DNA from: Paenibacillaceae bacterium GAS479
Lineage (GTDB): Bacteria > Bacillota > Bacilli > Paenibacillales > Paenibacillaceae
Reading direction: 5' to 3'
Assembly: GCA_900105225.1 (NCBI GenBank)
Contig: LT629764.1
Coordinates: 3,492,501-3,556,500, forward strand
Length of the DNA: 64,000 bases
Below, piece by piece: positions 29,319-37,347 of the stretch (the first letter of the stretch is position 1; every line of letters begins with the position of its first letter). The translations under genes and the position numbers were made by a program. The notes under the pieces are model-generated. The model saw only the letters and a program-made list of their open reading frames with translations, was not told the DNA's origin and did not search any database.

Positions 29319-31389
29319 GCTCAATAACGAAATTATGAAACGCGGTGCAGACGGATTTTTTAAGTTAGAGAAAGATCGTGAGGCCGTTGCGGCATTCATG
29401 GAGGAAGTCCGTGCCAAGAGCCCGGCATTCAACAACCACAAGGAAAAAATCGATTATTTGATCCAGAACGACTATTACGAGGATATGTACAAGCTCTATT
29501 CTGCTCATGATGCCGTGGCTGTATATGAGCTGGCGCATAGCCTAGAGTTTGAGTTCCCTTCCTATATGGCAGCATCCAAGTTTTACACGGACTACGCAAT
29601 GCGCAGCAATGACCGTAGCCAATACCTGGAGCACTATCCGGACCGCGTGGCGGTCACAGCGCTTCACCTCGGTCGCGGCGATGCAGAGCTCGCCAAGTCT
29701 CTCGCCGTTTCCATGATGGAGCAGCGCCTGCAACCAGCGACGCCAACCTTCCTCAATGCCGGCAAGAGCCGTCGCGGCGAGATGGTCAGCTGTTTCTTGC
29801 TAGAGATGGATGACTCGCTTAACTCGATTAACTACAACCTGTCTACTTGCATGCAGCTGTCCAAAATTGGCGGCGGCGTAGCCGTTAATCTGAGCAAGCT
29901 GCGTGGACGCGGTGAGCCGATTAAAGGTGTAGAGGGCGCAGCCAAAGGCATCATGCCGGTGCTCAAGCTGATGGAGGATGCTTTCTCCTATGCGGATCAA
30001 ATGGGCCAGCGCAAAGGTTCCGGCGCAGCGTATTACAACATTTTCGGCTGGGACATCATGGAGTTCCTCGACAGCAAAAAGATCAACGCCGACGAGAAGT
30101 CGCGCCTCAAAACGCTGTCGATCGGTCTGATCGTACCGAACCGCTTCTACAAGCTGGCGGAGGATAATCAACCGTTGCATGTATTCGCTCCTTACTCGGT
30201 GTTCAAGGCGTACGGTACTCATCTGGATGATCTAGATCTGGACGAAATGTACGACGAGCTGATGGCCAATCCGGCCGTCAAGAAGAAGCTGATCATGGGT
30301 GCACGTGATATGCTTATCAAAATTGCTACGATTCAGCTTGAATCCGGCTATCCATATATTATGAACAAGAGCAACGCCAACCGCTTCCATGCGCTGAAGG
30401 ATATCGGCTCGATCAAAATGTCGAATCTGTGCACGGAGATCTACCAGTTGCAAGAGACGTCCGAAATCGGCGACTTTGGCGAGGCGGATACGATTCGCCG
30501 TGACATCAGTTGCAACCTTGCTTCGCTCAACATCGCTAATGTGATGCAGCACGGCAAGATCCGCGAGACGGTGCAAGAAGGCATCGCCGGTCTGACTTCG
30601 GTCAGCGACATGACGCGCGTCTCCAACGCTCCAGGCGTTGTCAAAGCTAACGAGGAGATGCACTCCGTCGGCCTCGGCGCTATGAACTTGCACGGCTACC
30701 TGGCGAAGATGAAGCTCGCCTACGAAAGCCCGGAAGCTCGTGATTTTGTTCGTACCTTCTTCATGATGTTGAACTTCTACTCGCTGGACAAGAGCTCGGA
30801 CATCGCAGCGGAGAAGAATGAGCGCTTCCGCGACTACGATCGCTCCGAGTATGCGAAGGGAACGTACTTCGACCGCTATCTGGAGACGGATTACCGTCCC
30901 GTTACGGACCGCGTGAAGGAGATGTTCGAGGGAATTTATATTCCTTCTCCTCAGGACTGGTCCGAGCTGAAGGCGAAGGTTGCTCGTCAAGGTCTGTACC
31001 ATGCATACCGTTTGGCCATTGCGCCAACGCAAAGCATCTCGTACGTCCAGAACGCAACATCCAGTGTCATGCCGATCGTAGAGCCTATTGAGACCCGCAC
31101 CTACGCGAACTCGACGACCTACTATCCAATGCCTTTCCTGTCGCAGGAGAACTTCTTCTTTTACAAGTCGGCCTACGCGATGGATCAGTTCAAGGTCATC
31201 GACCTGATTGCAGACATTCAAGAGCATATCGATCAAGGCATCTCGGCCGTACTTCATGTCAATAGCGATGTGACGACACGTGAGCTGGCCCGTTATTATC
31301 TCTATGCGGCCAAAAAAGGGCTCAAATCCCTGTACTATACCCGCACCAACCGCCTCGGCGTGGAGGAGTGCGTTAGCTGCGCGGTTTAA
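29305..31389 (+). CDS. nrdE: class Ib ribonucleotide reductase, alpha subunit
   Basis: 694 residues, full length. It reduces ribonucleoside diphosphates to deoxy forms. Visible: the catalytic-loop region SNLCTEIYQ with NLCTE, the ATP-substrate region ATPTFLNAGKSRRGEMVSCFLLEM with the active-site Cys, the SLNIANV and PTQSISYVQNATSSVMP segments, and the C-terminal redox pair ECVSC that is recharged by NrdH or thioredoxin. No intein or intron interrupts it. The TTG start at 29305 is supported by GGGAGGTGG and by overlap with nrdI. A separate nrdH is not present in the operon. Confidence 0.95.
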   Translation: MRHIELNNEIMKRGADGFFKLEKDREAVAAFMEEVRAKSPAFNNHKEKIDYLIQNDYYEDMYKLYSAHDAVAVYELAHSLEFEFPSYMAASKFYTDYAMRSNDRSQYLEHYPDRVAVTALHLGRGDAELAKSLAVSMMEQRLQPATPTFLNAGKSRRGEMVSCFLLEMDDSLNSINYNLSTCMQLSKIGGGVAVNLSKLRGRGEPIKGVEGAAKGIMPVLKLMEDAFSYADQMGQRKGSGAAYYNIFGWDIMEFLDSKKINADEKSRLKTLSIGLIVPNRFYKLAEDNQPLHVFAPYSVFKAYGTHLDDLDLDEMYDELMANPAVKKKLIMGARDMLIKIATIQLESGYPYIMNKSNANRFHALKDIGSIKMSNLCTEIYQLQETSEIGDFGEADTIRRDISCNLASLNIANVMQHGKIRETVQEGIAGLTSVSDMTRVSNAPGVVKANEEMHSVGLGAMNLHGYLAKMKLAYESPEARDFVRTFFMMLNFYSLDKSSDIAAEKNERFRDYDRSEYAKGTYFDRYLETDYRPVTDRVKEMFEGIYIPSPQDWSELKAKVARQGLYHAYRLAIAPTQSISYVQNATSSVMPIVEPIETRTYANSTTYYPMPFLSQENFFFYKSAYAMDQFKVIDLIADIQEHIDQGISAVLHVNSDVTTRELARYYLYAAKKGLKSLYYTRTNRLGVEECVSCAV

Positions 31390-31421
31390 TACGCGCAGGC
31401 ATATAAGAGGAGGAACCACCC

Positions 31422-32447
31422 ATGAAACCGATCGACCTAGCCATGCCGGAAGCACCGGCCTCTGGCTCCGCCGCTCCGGCAGCAGCACCACTGCGCGCCG
31501 TTAACTGGAACCGTCCAGATGATGACTTCACGGCATCTTTTTGGAGTCAGAACCTGATGCAATTTTGGACGGATGAGGAGATCCCGCTGTCGGATGACAA
31601 GATGAGCTGGATGTACCTGAACGACCAGGAGCGCGATACGTACATGAAGGTGCTTGGTGGTCTGACCTTGCTGGATACGGTGCAAGGCGGCGTCGGCATG
31701 CCGAAGCTGGTTGAGCATGTGGAAGGGCTTCAGCGCAAAGCAGTGCTCGGCTTCATGGGCATGATGGAGCAGATTCACGCCAAGTCGTACAGCAGCATCT
31801 TTACGACGCTGGCTTCCACGGAAGAGATCGATGCGGTATTCAAATGGGTGGAAAAACATCCGCAGCTCCAAAAAAAGGCGTCGATTATTTCCGGTTACTA
31901 CAAGAACATTCAAACGCCGCGTGATTTGTATATGGCGATGGCAGCTTCCGTTTTGCTGGAGAGCTATCTGTTCTACAGCGGCTTTTTCTACCCTCTCTAT
32001 CTGGCTGGTCAGGGCAAGATGACGAGCAGCGGCGAGATCATCGACCTGATCCTGCGCGATGAGAGCATTCACGGTCTGTACGTCGGAGTACTGGCTCAAG
32101 AAGTGCATGCTTCGCTGAGCGGCCAAGAGCAAGCAGAAACGTTACAGGAGCTGAATGAGCTGCTGTTGTTGCTTCACGAGAACGAGGAGTTGTACACCGA
32201 CGAGCTCTACAGGGGGATCGGATTGCAAAACGAAGTCAAAACTTTCGTTCGCTACAACGCCAACAAGGCACTGATGAATCTCGGCCTAGATCCGGTTTTC
32301 GAGGAAGAGGACGTCAATCCGATCGTGTTTAACGGCATTAGCACACGCACGAAGCAGCATGACTTCTTCTCCAAGAAGGGCAATGGCTATGTGCGTACGC
32401 TGAATGTAGAGCCACTGCGCGATGAGGACTTTGTATTTGATTTTTAA
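31422..32447 (+). CDS. nrdF: class Ib ribonucleotide reductase, beta subunit
   Basis: 341 residues. The ferritin-like fold holds the di-metal site and tyrosyl radical that start catalysis in NrdE. Landmarks: NWNRPDDDFTASFWSQN near the N-terminus, GFMGMMEQIHAKSYSSIFTTL (Glu-x2-His metal ligands) and ILRDESIHGLYVG (second Glu-x2-His). The first 25 residues are Ala/Pro-rich. AGAGGAGG lies before the ATG, 33 nt after nrdE. Last gene of the operon; the terminator at 32461 follows. Confidence 0.95.
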   Translation: MKPIDLAMPEAPASGSAAPAAAPLRAVNWNRPDDDFTASFWSQNLMQFWTDEEIPLSDDKMSWMYLNDQERDTYMKVLGGLTLLDTVQGGVGMPKLVEHVEGLQRKAVLGFMGMMEQIHAKSYSSIFTTLASTEEIDAVFKWVEKHPQLQKKASIISGYYKNIQTPRDLYMAMAASVLLESYLFYSGFFYPLYLAGQGKMTSSGEIIDLILRDESIHGLYVGVLAQEVHASLSGQEQAETLQELNELLLLLHENEELYTDELYRGIGLQNEVKTFVRYNANKALMNLGLDPVFEEEDVNPIVFNGISTRTKQHDFFSKKGNGYVRTLNVEPLRDEDFVFDF

Positions 32448-32460
32448 GATGGCAAAAATA

Positions 32461-32513
32461 AAGCACTTCGGAGCAGGCATGGGAATCCATCGCCTTTTCC
32501 GAAGTGCTTTTTG
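32461..32513. terminator. bidirectional terminator between nrdF and the DUF11 gene
   Basis: AAGCACTTCGGA (32461-32472) pairs exactly with TCCGAAGTGCTT (32498-32509), with T-rich sequence on both sides. It separates convergent nrdF and the DUF11 gene. Confidence 0.85.
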
Positions 32514-32538
32514 CTACAGCAAGAAAGCTGAAGGTGCG

Positions 32539-32587
32539 AGAGCATGCAGTTGCAAATTATGACAGAGCATGCAGTTGCAAATTATGA
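32539..32587. repeat. 24-bp direct repeat, two copies
   Basis: Two identical 24-bp copies at 32539-32562 and 32564-32587, one base apart, beginning AGAGCATGCAG. They lie just downstream of the DUF11 gene stop codon on the complementary strand. No function is apparent. Confidence 0.85.
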
Positions 32588-32593
32588 GTTAAT

Positions 32594-35500
32594 CTACTCC
32601 TCATGCTCTTCAATGACAACACGAACCGGGTTAGAAACTCCAATTCGCGAGATGCGGCTTCCGTCCGGCAGCAGCAGATCATAACTTACAGTTGCGGTGT
32701 TGACGACAACTGGGTTAGCCGGTGCGAAAATCGCTTTAGCTAGGAAGCGCAGCGTGGCGGTTCCTTGGGCAGGAATAGTGCCAATTGGAATGTTATCAAG
32801 ACCAGTCGTATTCGGCAACGGAGTTCCATTAAGGCTCAGACTGCCAGGAACGAAGCTGAGTCCGTTCGGTAGATCGTCACGGACGATGACGTTCGCGATC
32901 GGATTGACGTTAGGATTGAATACGGTCAGCTCAAAAGCAATCGTGCTTCCGACGACGACGCTGCTTGAACTGGCTATTTTGGTGAGCAACGCAAGGGTAA
33001 GAATCGGCACCGTAACAGGGTTCGTCATTATGACATCGGTGAAGGTTCGCCCGTTCGGCAGTGTATATACAAGGGAAAGCTGCGCTTGGTTGACTACCTG
33101 CCCCGAAGGCGGGTAGGAGACCACTTTGAGTTTATAGGTAACGATCGCCGTCGACTGCGCCTCCACCGTACCGATAAACGCCCCCGTATACATATTCACA
33201 CCAGGAACGGGAACGCCATTCAGTCGCAGACTGTTTTCTACAAAAACAGTTCCTTCTGGCAGCATGTCGTCCCAGGTCACACCCGCATTCAAATTGCCCG
33301 TGTTCGTAATGGTGACTTGGTAATGAATCTCGTCACCAACGAAGGCAAACGGCTCCCGTGCACTTTTGGTTGCGATTGCGCTTGGAATGAATACGGTCAC
33401 GGCGACGACATTGGATAGTGATGTCAGCGGCACGCCGTTTTGGGTGAAGGTGACCGTAACAATATCATCGACATCATAGGATGGAGCGGGCAGTGCCAAT
33501 ATTTGCTCCTGGTAAGTCAGAACGATAACCTGACCGGGATTCAGCGTGCCGAGACTGACTCCAACTTTAATGTTTCCGGCGGAAGGAACGCCGTCAATCG
33601 TCAGGCTTCCCGGCACGAAGGCAGTTCCCGGCGTAGAGTTGTCGGTTGCGACGACATTCATCACTGCGCCTGCGGAAGCATTTGTAATCGTAACCGTATA
33701 GGTGACGATATCTCCAACGAGTCCGAATGGCTCCGAAGCGGATTTCACCACGTTCAGCAGGGGGCTCGTTTCCGCAATACGTACGATATTAGATAACGAC
33801 GAGCCGCTGCCCATTGCACCGGATGGCGATTGGAACGTAAAGGCGGCCGACGCTTGGTTATCGAAAAAGCCGCTTGGCGGTGAACTGGTCAGCAGTACGT
33901 CGTAGGAGACGAGGACGGAACCGCCAGGAGCTATTGATCCGAGAGGAATACCAGCGCCAGGATTGGCGGCTGGCGTCAAGGTTCCGTTAATTCGCACGGT
34001 GCCTGGAACAAAGCTGCTAAAGGCGTTGAGTGGGTCCGTCAATGTTACGTTTGCCGCCAAATTACCCGTATTCGTTACTGTGACGGAGTAATTGACCGTA
34101 TCCCCGACTGAGGCGACGGTTACGGAAGCGCGTTTGAGGAGTCCAATAACGGGCTGTAGGACGGTGACACCTCCTGGTGTAGAGGGGGTAGTCACCGGAT
34201 TGCCAATAAAATCGTACGTAAGCGAAGCCTGGTTAAGTACGACCGGCTGTGCGGGTACGGATACGATTTGCACTTGGAAGGCAACCGTAACGGACTGACC
34301 GATAAGCAAAGTGCCAAGCGGAATTCCCGCAGCGGGATCCGCTGCCGGGCTTGGAACGCCGTTAATTGTGACGGATGCGGGCACAAAGGAGAAACTGCCC
34401 GGGATGATGTCGGTGAGCACAGCGTTGAATACAGCCGCAATGCTGTTGTTTGTGGCGGTAATCGAATAGGTGATGATATCCCCGACAATGCCGCTATTCG
34501 GACTGCCGACTTTGATGATCTGAACATCGGGAGAGTCCGGGGGCGTCACGATAGGAATGACGACTTGATTGGATGGCGTTGAGCCTATTATAATGCGCCC
34601 ATCCGGCGGCTGATAGGTGTAGCTAATGGTCGATTGATTGACGAGATTCCCGCCCGGAGGATTCGCAGTAACTAGTACTTGAAAGGTCACCGTGACCGAT
34701 GAGTTGATACCGATCGTACCGACCGAAATACCAGTTACCGGATTGGCAGCAGGCACGGAAACGCCGCCAACCGTTACGCTTCCAGCAACAAAGCTGCTTC
34801 CGGCAGGCAGCGGGTCCGTAATGACGGCATTCATAATGCTGATATTGCCGGTATTGGACGCAATTAGCGTATACGTTACGGTATCGCCGATAAAAGCAGT
34901 GGACATATCGGCGCTTTTTACTAGTCCAACAATAGGCTGGTACACCGGAATTTGGATAATATTAGAAGGGACAAAGGTCGATATGATCGGCGAATCCGGT
35001 GTAAGCTGGTAGGTGTAAGCGGCACGTCCTTGATCGTCTAGTGTGCCTCCGAATGGGACTGCGGTCACCTGGTACTGAAAGGTGATGAAGGCAACATCCC
35101 CCGGAGTCAGCGTGCCGACAGTTATTCCGGTATCAGGATCGGCTCCCGGAACGGGAACCCCGTTAAGCGTCACGCTTCCCGGCACGAAGACAGAAGAGGT
35201 CTCATCGATGCTGTCCGTAACCTGTACGTCCGTAGTGTCTACATCGCCTGTGTTTTCGACGGCCAGTGTATAAGTAATGATATCTCCTACGATGGCATCC
35301 GTTGCTGGAGTTGATTTGATGATAGATATGACCGGAGTTTGAATGTCGATCTGCAGTCCGATCGAATCAACCAAATAACCGTCTCCATTGGTCGTCAAGC
35401 GAAAAACGGCACTCGTTTGCGCATTCAGCAGAGTTCCCGCAATACTAACATTGGTAACATCGTATCCTTGCCTGCCGCCGATAATATTCGAGCCAGGGTT

Positions 35501-36382
35501 GCCATTGATTTGATTGCGTGTGCCGAATGTTCCGGATATATCGAGCATGCCGGCGTCATCGTTGACCTGTGAGGCGAAAAAGTTATTGGTAAGATTGTTC
35601 GGACCGGAAAGAGCGGTCAATGTCCCAGCGTCTGGACCGAACAAAGCCATATCTCCCGTTTTGTTCGCATCGCCCTCTTGGGCGCTGATCAAAGCTCTTC
35701 CGTCGAGAGGTCCCATAAACGGTGTGGCAAATCCGGTAACAAGGGTATCGACAGGTCCAGAAGTAGCCAAAATGACATCCGCCCCGACGCGGATGGACAA
35801 ATTGCGTAACGGCAGGGACGCGTTGCTGTAAACTACGGCCAGCGTCCACATCGCATGGTTGGAAGTTGGGTCAGGGACGACGATAGTTCCGACGACTCCG
35901 CCTGTAGTATAAGTACCGGCTCCAGCAGCCTGAATGAGGGGGGTCACGTCAGCTGAACGTACATAGGCGTAAGCGGGATCGAAGGGCGGGGCGTTCGACA
36001 GCAGCACCTCAAAGTTGGTCGCCGGATCGGGCGCGATGCTGAAAACGCCCGAAGGGGTGGTGAAGCTGACGGAGTTGTCGATGAATGCGCTGAGATCAAC
36101 TCCTTGATTAATGTACATGCCTCCCCATATAAGCTCAGCATAGAGGACTGTACTACCTAGCGGTAGCTGAAGTATAGCTGACGAACTGTCTAACGTGTAG
36201 TCTCCAGTTGTTCCTGGTGGATAGGCGCCGAATGTTTGACTTGTGTCGATCGTGACAAAAGCTCCGATGCTGTCGACGGTGCCGGGAACACCAACCGTAT
36301 CGGATCGGCTCAGTCCAAGAGTATTCCCTGTGTAAGTAATGGCACCATTGCTGTTGAGAAAGAAACGGTTTACAAATGGCAT
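32594..36382 (-). CDS. giant DUF11-repeat beta-sandwich protein
   Basis: 1262 residues. Residues about 1-340 form a non-repeated N-terminal domain (ELIWGGMYINQGVDL and similar). After that come seven DUF11-type beta-sandwich repeats of about 130 residues, each starting like VGDIITYTLAVENTGDVD or FIGDTVTYT..N and containing FVPGSVT(L/I)NG and GT(L/I)..G. Such repeats build stalks on cell surfaces or spores. I see no signal peptide, LPxTG motif, SLH domain or C-terminal membrane anchor, so the export route is unclear; a spore or exosporium location is possible but unproven. AGAAAGGATTG precedes the ATG. Single gene, convergent with nrdF. Confidence 0.85.
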   Translation of the reverse strand: MPFVNRFFLNSNGAITYTGNTLGLSRSDTVGVPGTVDSIGAFVTIDTSQTFGAYPPGTTGDYTLDSSSAILQLPLGSTVLYAELIWGGMYINQGVDLSAFIDNSVSFTTPSGVFSIAPDPATNFEVLLSNAPPFDPAYAYVRSADVTPLIQAAGAGTYTTGGVVGTIVVPDPTSNHAMWTLAVVYSNASLPLRNLSIRVGADVILATSGPVDTLVTGFATPFMGPLDGRALISAQEGDANKTGDMALFGPDAGTLTALSGPNNLTNNFFASQVNDDAGMLDISGTFGTRNQINGNPGSNIIGGRQGYDVTNVSIAGTLLNAQTSAVFRLTTNGDGYLVDSIGLQIDIQTPVISIIKSTPATDAIVGDIITYTLAVENTGDVDTTDVQVTDSIDETSSVFVPGSVTLNGVPVPGADPDTGITVGTLTPGDVAFITFQYQVTAVPFGGTLDDQGRAAYTYQLTPDSPIISTFVPSNIIQIPVYQPIVGLVKSADMSTAFIGDTVTYTLIASNTGNISIMNAVITDPLPAGSSFVAGSVTVGGVSVPAANPVTGISVGTIGINSSVTVTFQVLVTANPPGGNLVNQSTISYTYQPPDGRIIIGSTPSNQVVIPIVTPPDSPDVQIIKVGSPNSGIVGDIITYSITATNNSIAAVFNAVLTDIIPGSFSFVPASVTINGVPSPAADPAAGIPLGTLLIGQSVTVAFQVQIVSVPAQPVVLNQASLTYDFIGNPVTTPSTPGGVTVLQPVIGLLKRASVTVASVGDTVNYSVTVTNTGNLAANVTLTDPLNAFSSFVPGTVRINGTLTPAANPGAGIPLGSIAPGGSVLVSYDVLLTSSPPSGFFDNQASAAFTFQSPSGAMGSGSSLSNIVRIAETSPLLNVVKSASEPFGLVGDIVTYTVTITNASAGAVMNVVATDNSTPGTAFVPGSLTIDGVPSAGNIKVGVSLGTLNPGQVIVLTYQEQILALPAPSYDVDDIVTVTFTQNGVPLTSLSNVVAVTVFIPSAIATKSAREPFAFVGDEIHYQVTITNTGNLNAGVTWDDMLPEGTVFVENSLRLNGVPVPGVNMYTGAFIGTVEAQSTAIVTYKLKVVSYPPSGQVVNQAQLSLVYTLPNGRTFTDVIMTNPVTVPILTLALLTKIASSSSVVVGSTIAFELTVFNPNVNPIANVIVRDDLPNGLSFVPGSLSLNGTPLPNTTGLDNIPIGTIPAQGTATLRFLAKAIFAPANPVVVNTATVSYDLLLPDGSRISRIGVSNPVRVVIEEHEE

Positions 36383-36575
36383 CCCAGCAATCCTTTCTGG
36401 CCGCAGTTTGCCGGCTCATCACAGACTCATATGCTGGAACAATCGGGATTTATGTATGGACAAGAGAGTTGAAATGCAGAGGGATAAAAATGTTTTAGGC
36501 TGTACGGTTCGGGGCGAAAGAGCCTGGAGAGATAGCGAGGCTTCGTTGCTTAAAGGGGCTAAAAGGGGCTAAAAG

Positions 36576-36627
36576 GGATGCCAAAATTTCGATGATCAAA
36601 AGAGCTAGCATGGATGCCAAAATTTCG
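36576..36627. repeat. 16-bp direct repeat upstream of the DUF11 gene
   Basis: GGATGCCAAAATTTCG occurs at 36576-36591 and 36612-36627, 36 bp apart, after two copies of TAAAAGGGGC. The 36383-36661 gap otherwise shows no gene; the DUF11 promoter should lie here but I cannot place it. Confidence 0.6.
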
Positions 36628-36661
36628 GCAAATTAAAGGCGATCTCGCTTGCGAGTGGAAG

Positions 36662-36719
36662 TATAGCGGCATAACAAAAACTCCTGATGCTCATCAGGAG
36701 TTTTTGTTATGCCGCTATA
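36662..36719. terminator. 28-bp perfect palindrome, bidirectional terminator
   Basis: Arms 36662-36689 and 36692-36719 are perfect reverse complements with a 2-nt centre. The inner AAAAACTCCTGATG and CATCAGGAGTTTTT parts make a normal terminator in both directions. The outer 14 bp (TATAGCGGCATAAC) extend it far beyond need. It lies 12 nt after the stop of the XRE gene. Confidence 0.85.
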
Positions 36720-36731
36720 GCAGGAAGGCGC

Positions 36732-37049
36732 TTACTTCAACTCGATGATATCGTTGATGTTTTTGATCTTGAGCGCCTCAGCGATTGAGCTCAGATGATA
36801 GATGTTGAGCGTACCGCGCTGCAGATGGCAAATTTCTGTAATTACATTAGGTCTTACGCCGGCCAAACGTGCCAATGCGCCTTTTGTCAGCGGTTTGTAC
36901 AGTCTTTTGGCGTCACTGCTCAGCTCCGTGTAGGATCGGATGGGAAGAAGAGTGTTTGTCGATTCGTCAATGAAATACTGGCGGATCAGAGTTTCCAGAT
37001 TGCTTTGAATGCGGTGGGTAGCTTTGTCGTAAGTGCTGGTTGTGCTCAT
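36732..37049 (-). CDS. small XRE-type helix-turn-helix regulator
   Basis: 105 residues. The C-terminal half has a Cro/C1-type HTH: TKGALARLAGVRPNVITEICHLQRGTLNIYHLSSIAEALKI. The N-terminal half (about 1-45) is a helical extension of unknown role. The ATG at 37049 is chosen because AAGGGAG lies 7 nt upstream; an earlier in-frame start at 37082 has none. Targets unknown; its neighbours (DUF11 gene, metE) have separate signals. Confidence 0.75.
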   Translation of the reverse strand: MSTTSTYDKATHRIQSNLETLIRQYFIDESTNTLLPIRSYTELSSDAKRLYKPLTKGALARLAGVRPNVITEICHLQRGTLNIYHLSSIAEALKIKNINDIIELK

Positions 37050-37190
37050 AGCAAACTCCCTTTCCTTAATATACAAGTCCAATGACCTAGTTGACTCTTA
37101 TATCGGAAAATTTCCGGGAAATTTGTACTATTTTTATCATCATTTTTAAAATTTATTTCGCTATTAACGATTTTATATTCTTCATAAAGC

Positions 37191-37240
37191 GAACAAAAAG
37201 ACGGCCAGCGTCACCGCAAAATGCGGAATTGGCTGGCAGC
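37191..37240 (-). terminator. intrinsic terminator after metE
   Basis: Read on the minus strand, GCCAGC and GCTGGC enclose an inner CCGCA..GCGG hairpin and are followed by CGTCTTTTTG. It ends metE about 110 nt past its stop. Confidence 0.7.
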
Positions 37241-37347
37241 CTTGACTTTTTGCCTGTGAATTTATCTTCAAATGGCGGAAAAATCAGTTTATTATTTGAA
37301 TTTAACTAGAGAAAAGAGCCAAAAGAAAGGAGAGAGTCAGTCCTTCA

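Noticed and set aside
30232-31491. 419-residue antisense frame opposite nrdE
   Set aside because: Shadow of a codon-biased conserved gene; no family match and no ribosome site.
32697-35831. Plus-strand frames opposite the DUF11 gene
   Set aside because: Short, repetitive and without ribosome sites; shadows of the repeat protein.
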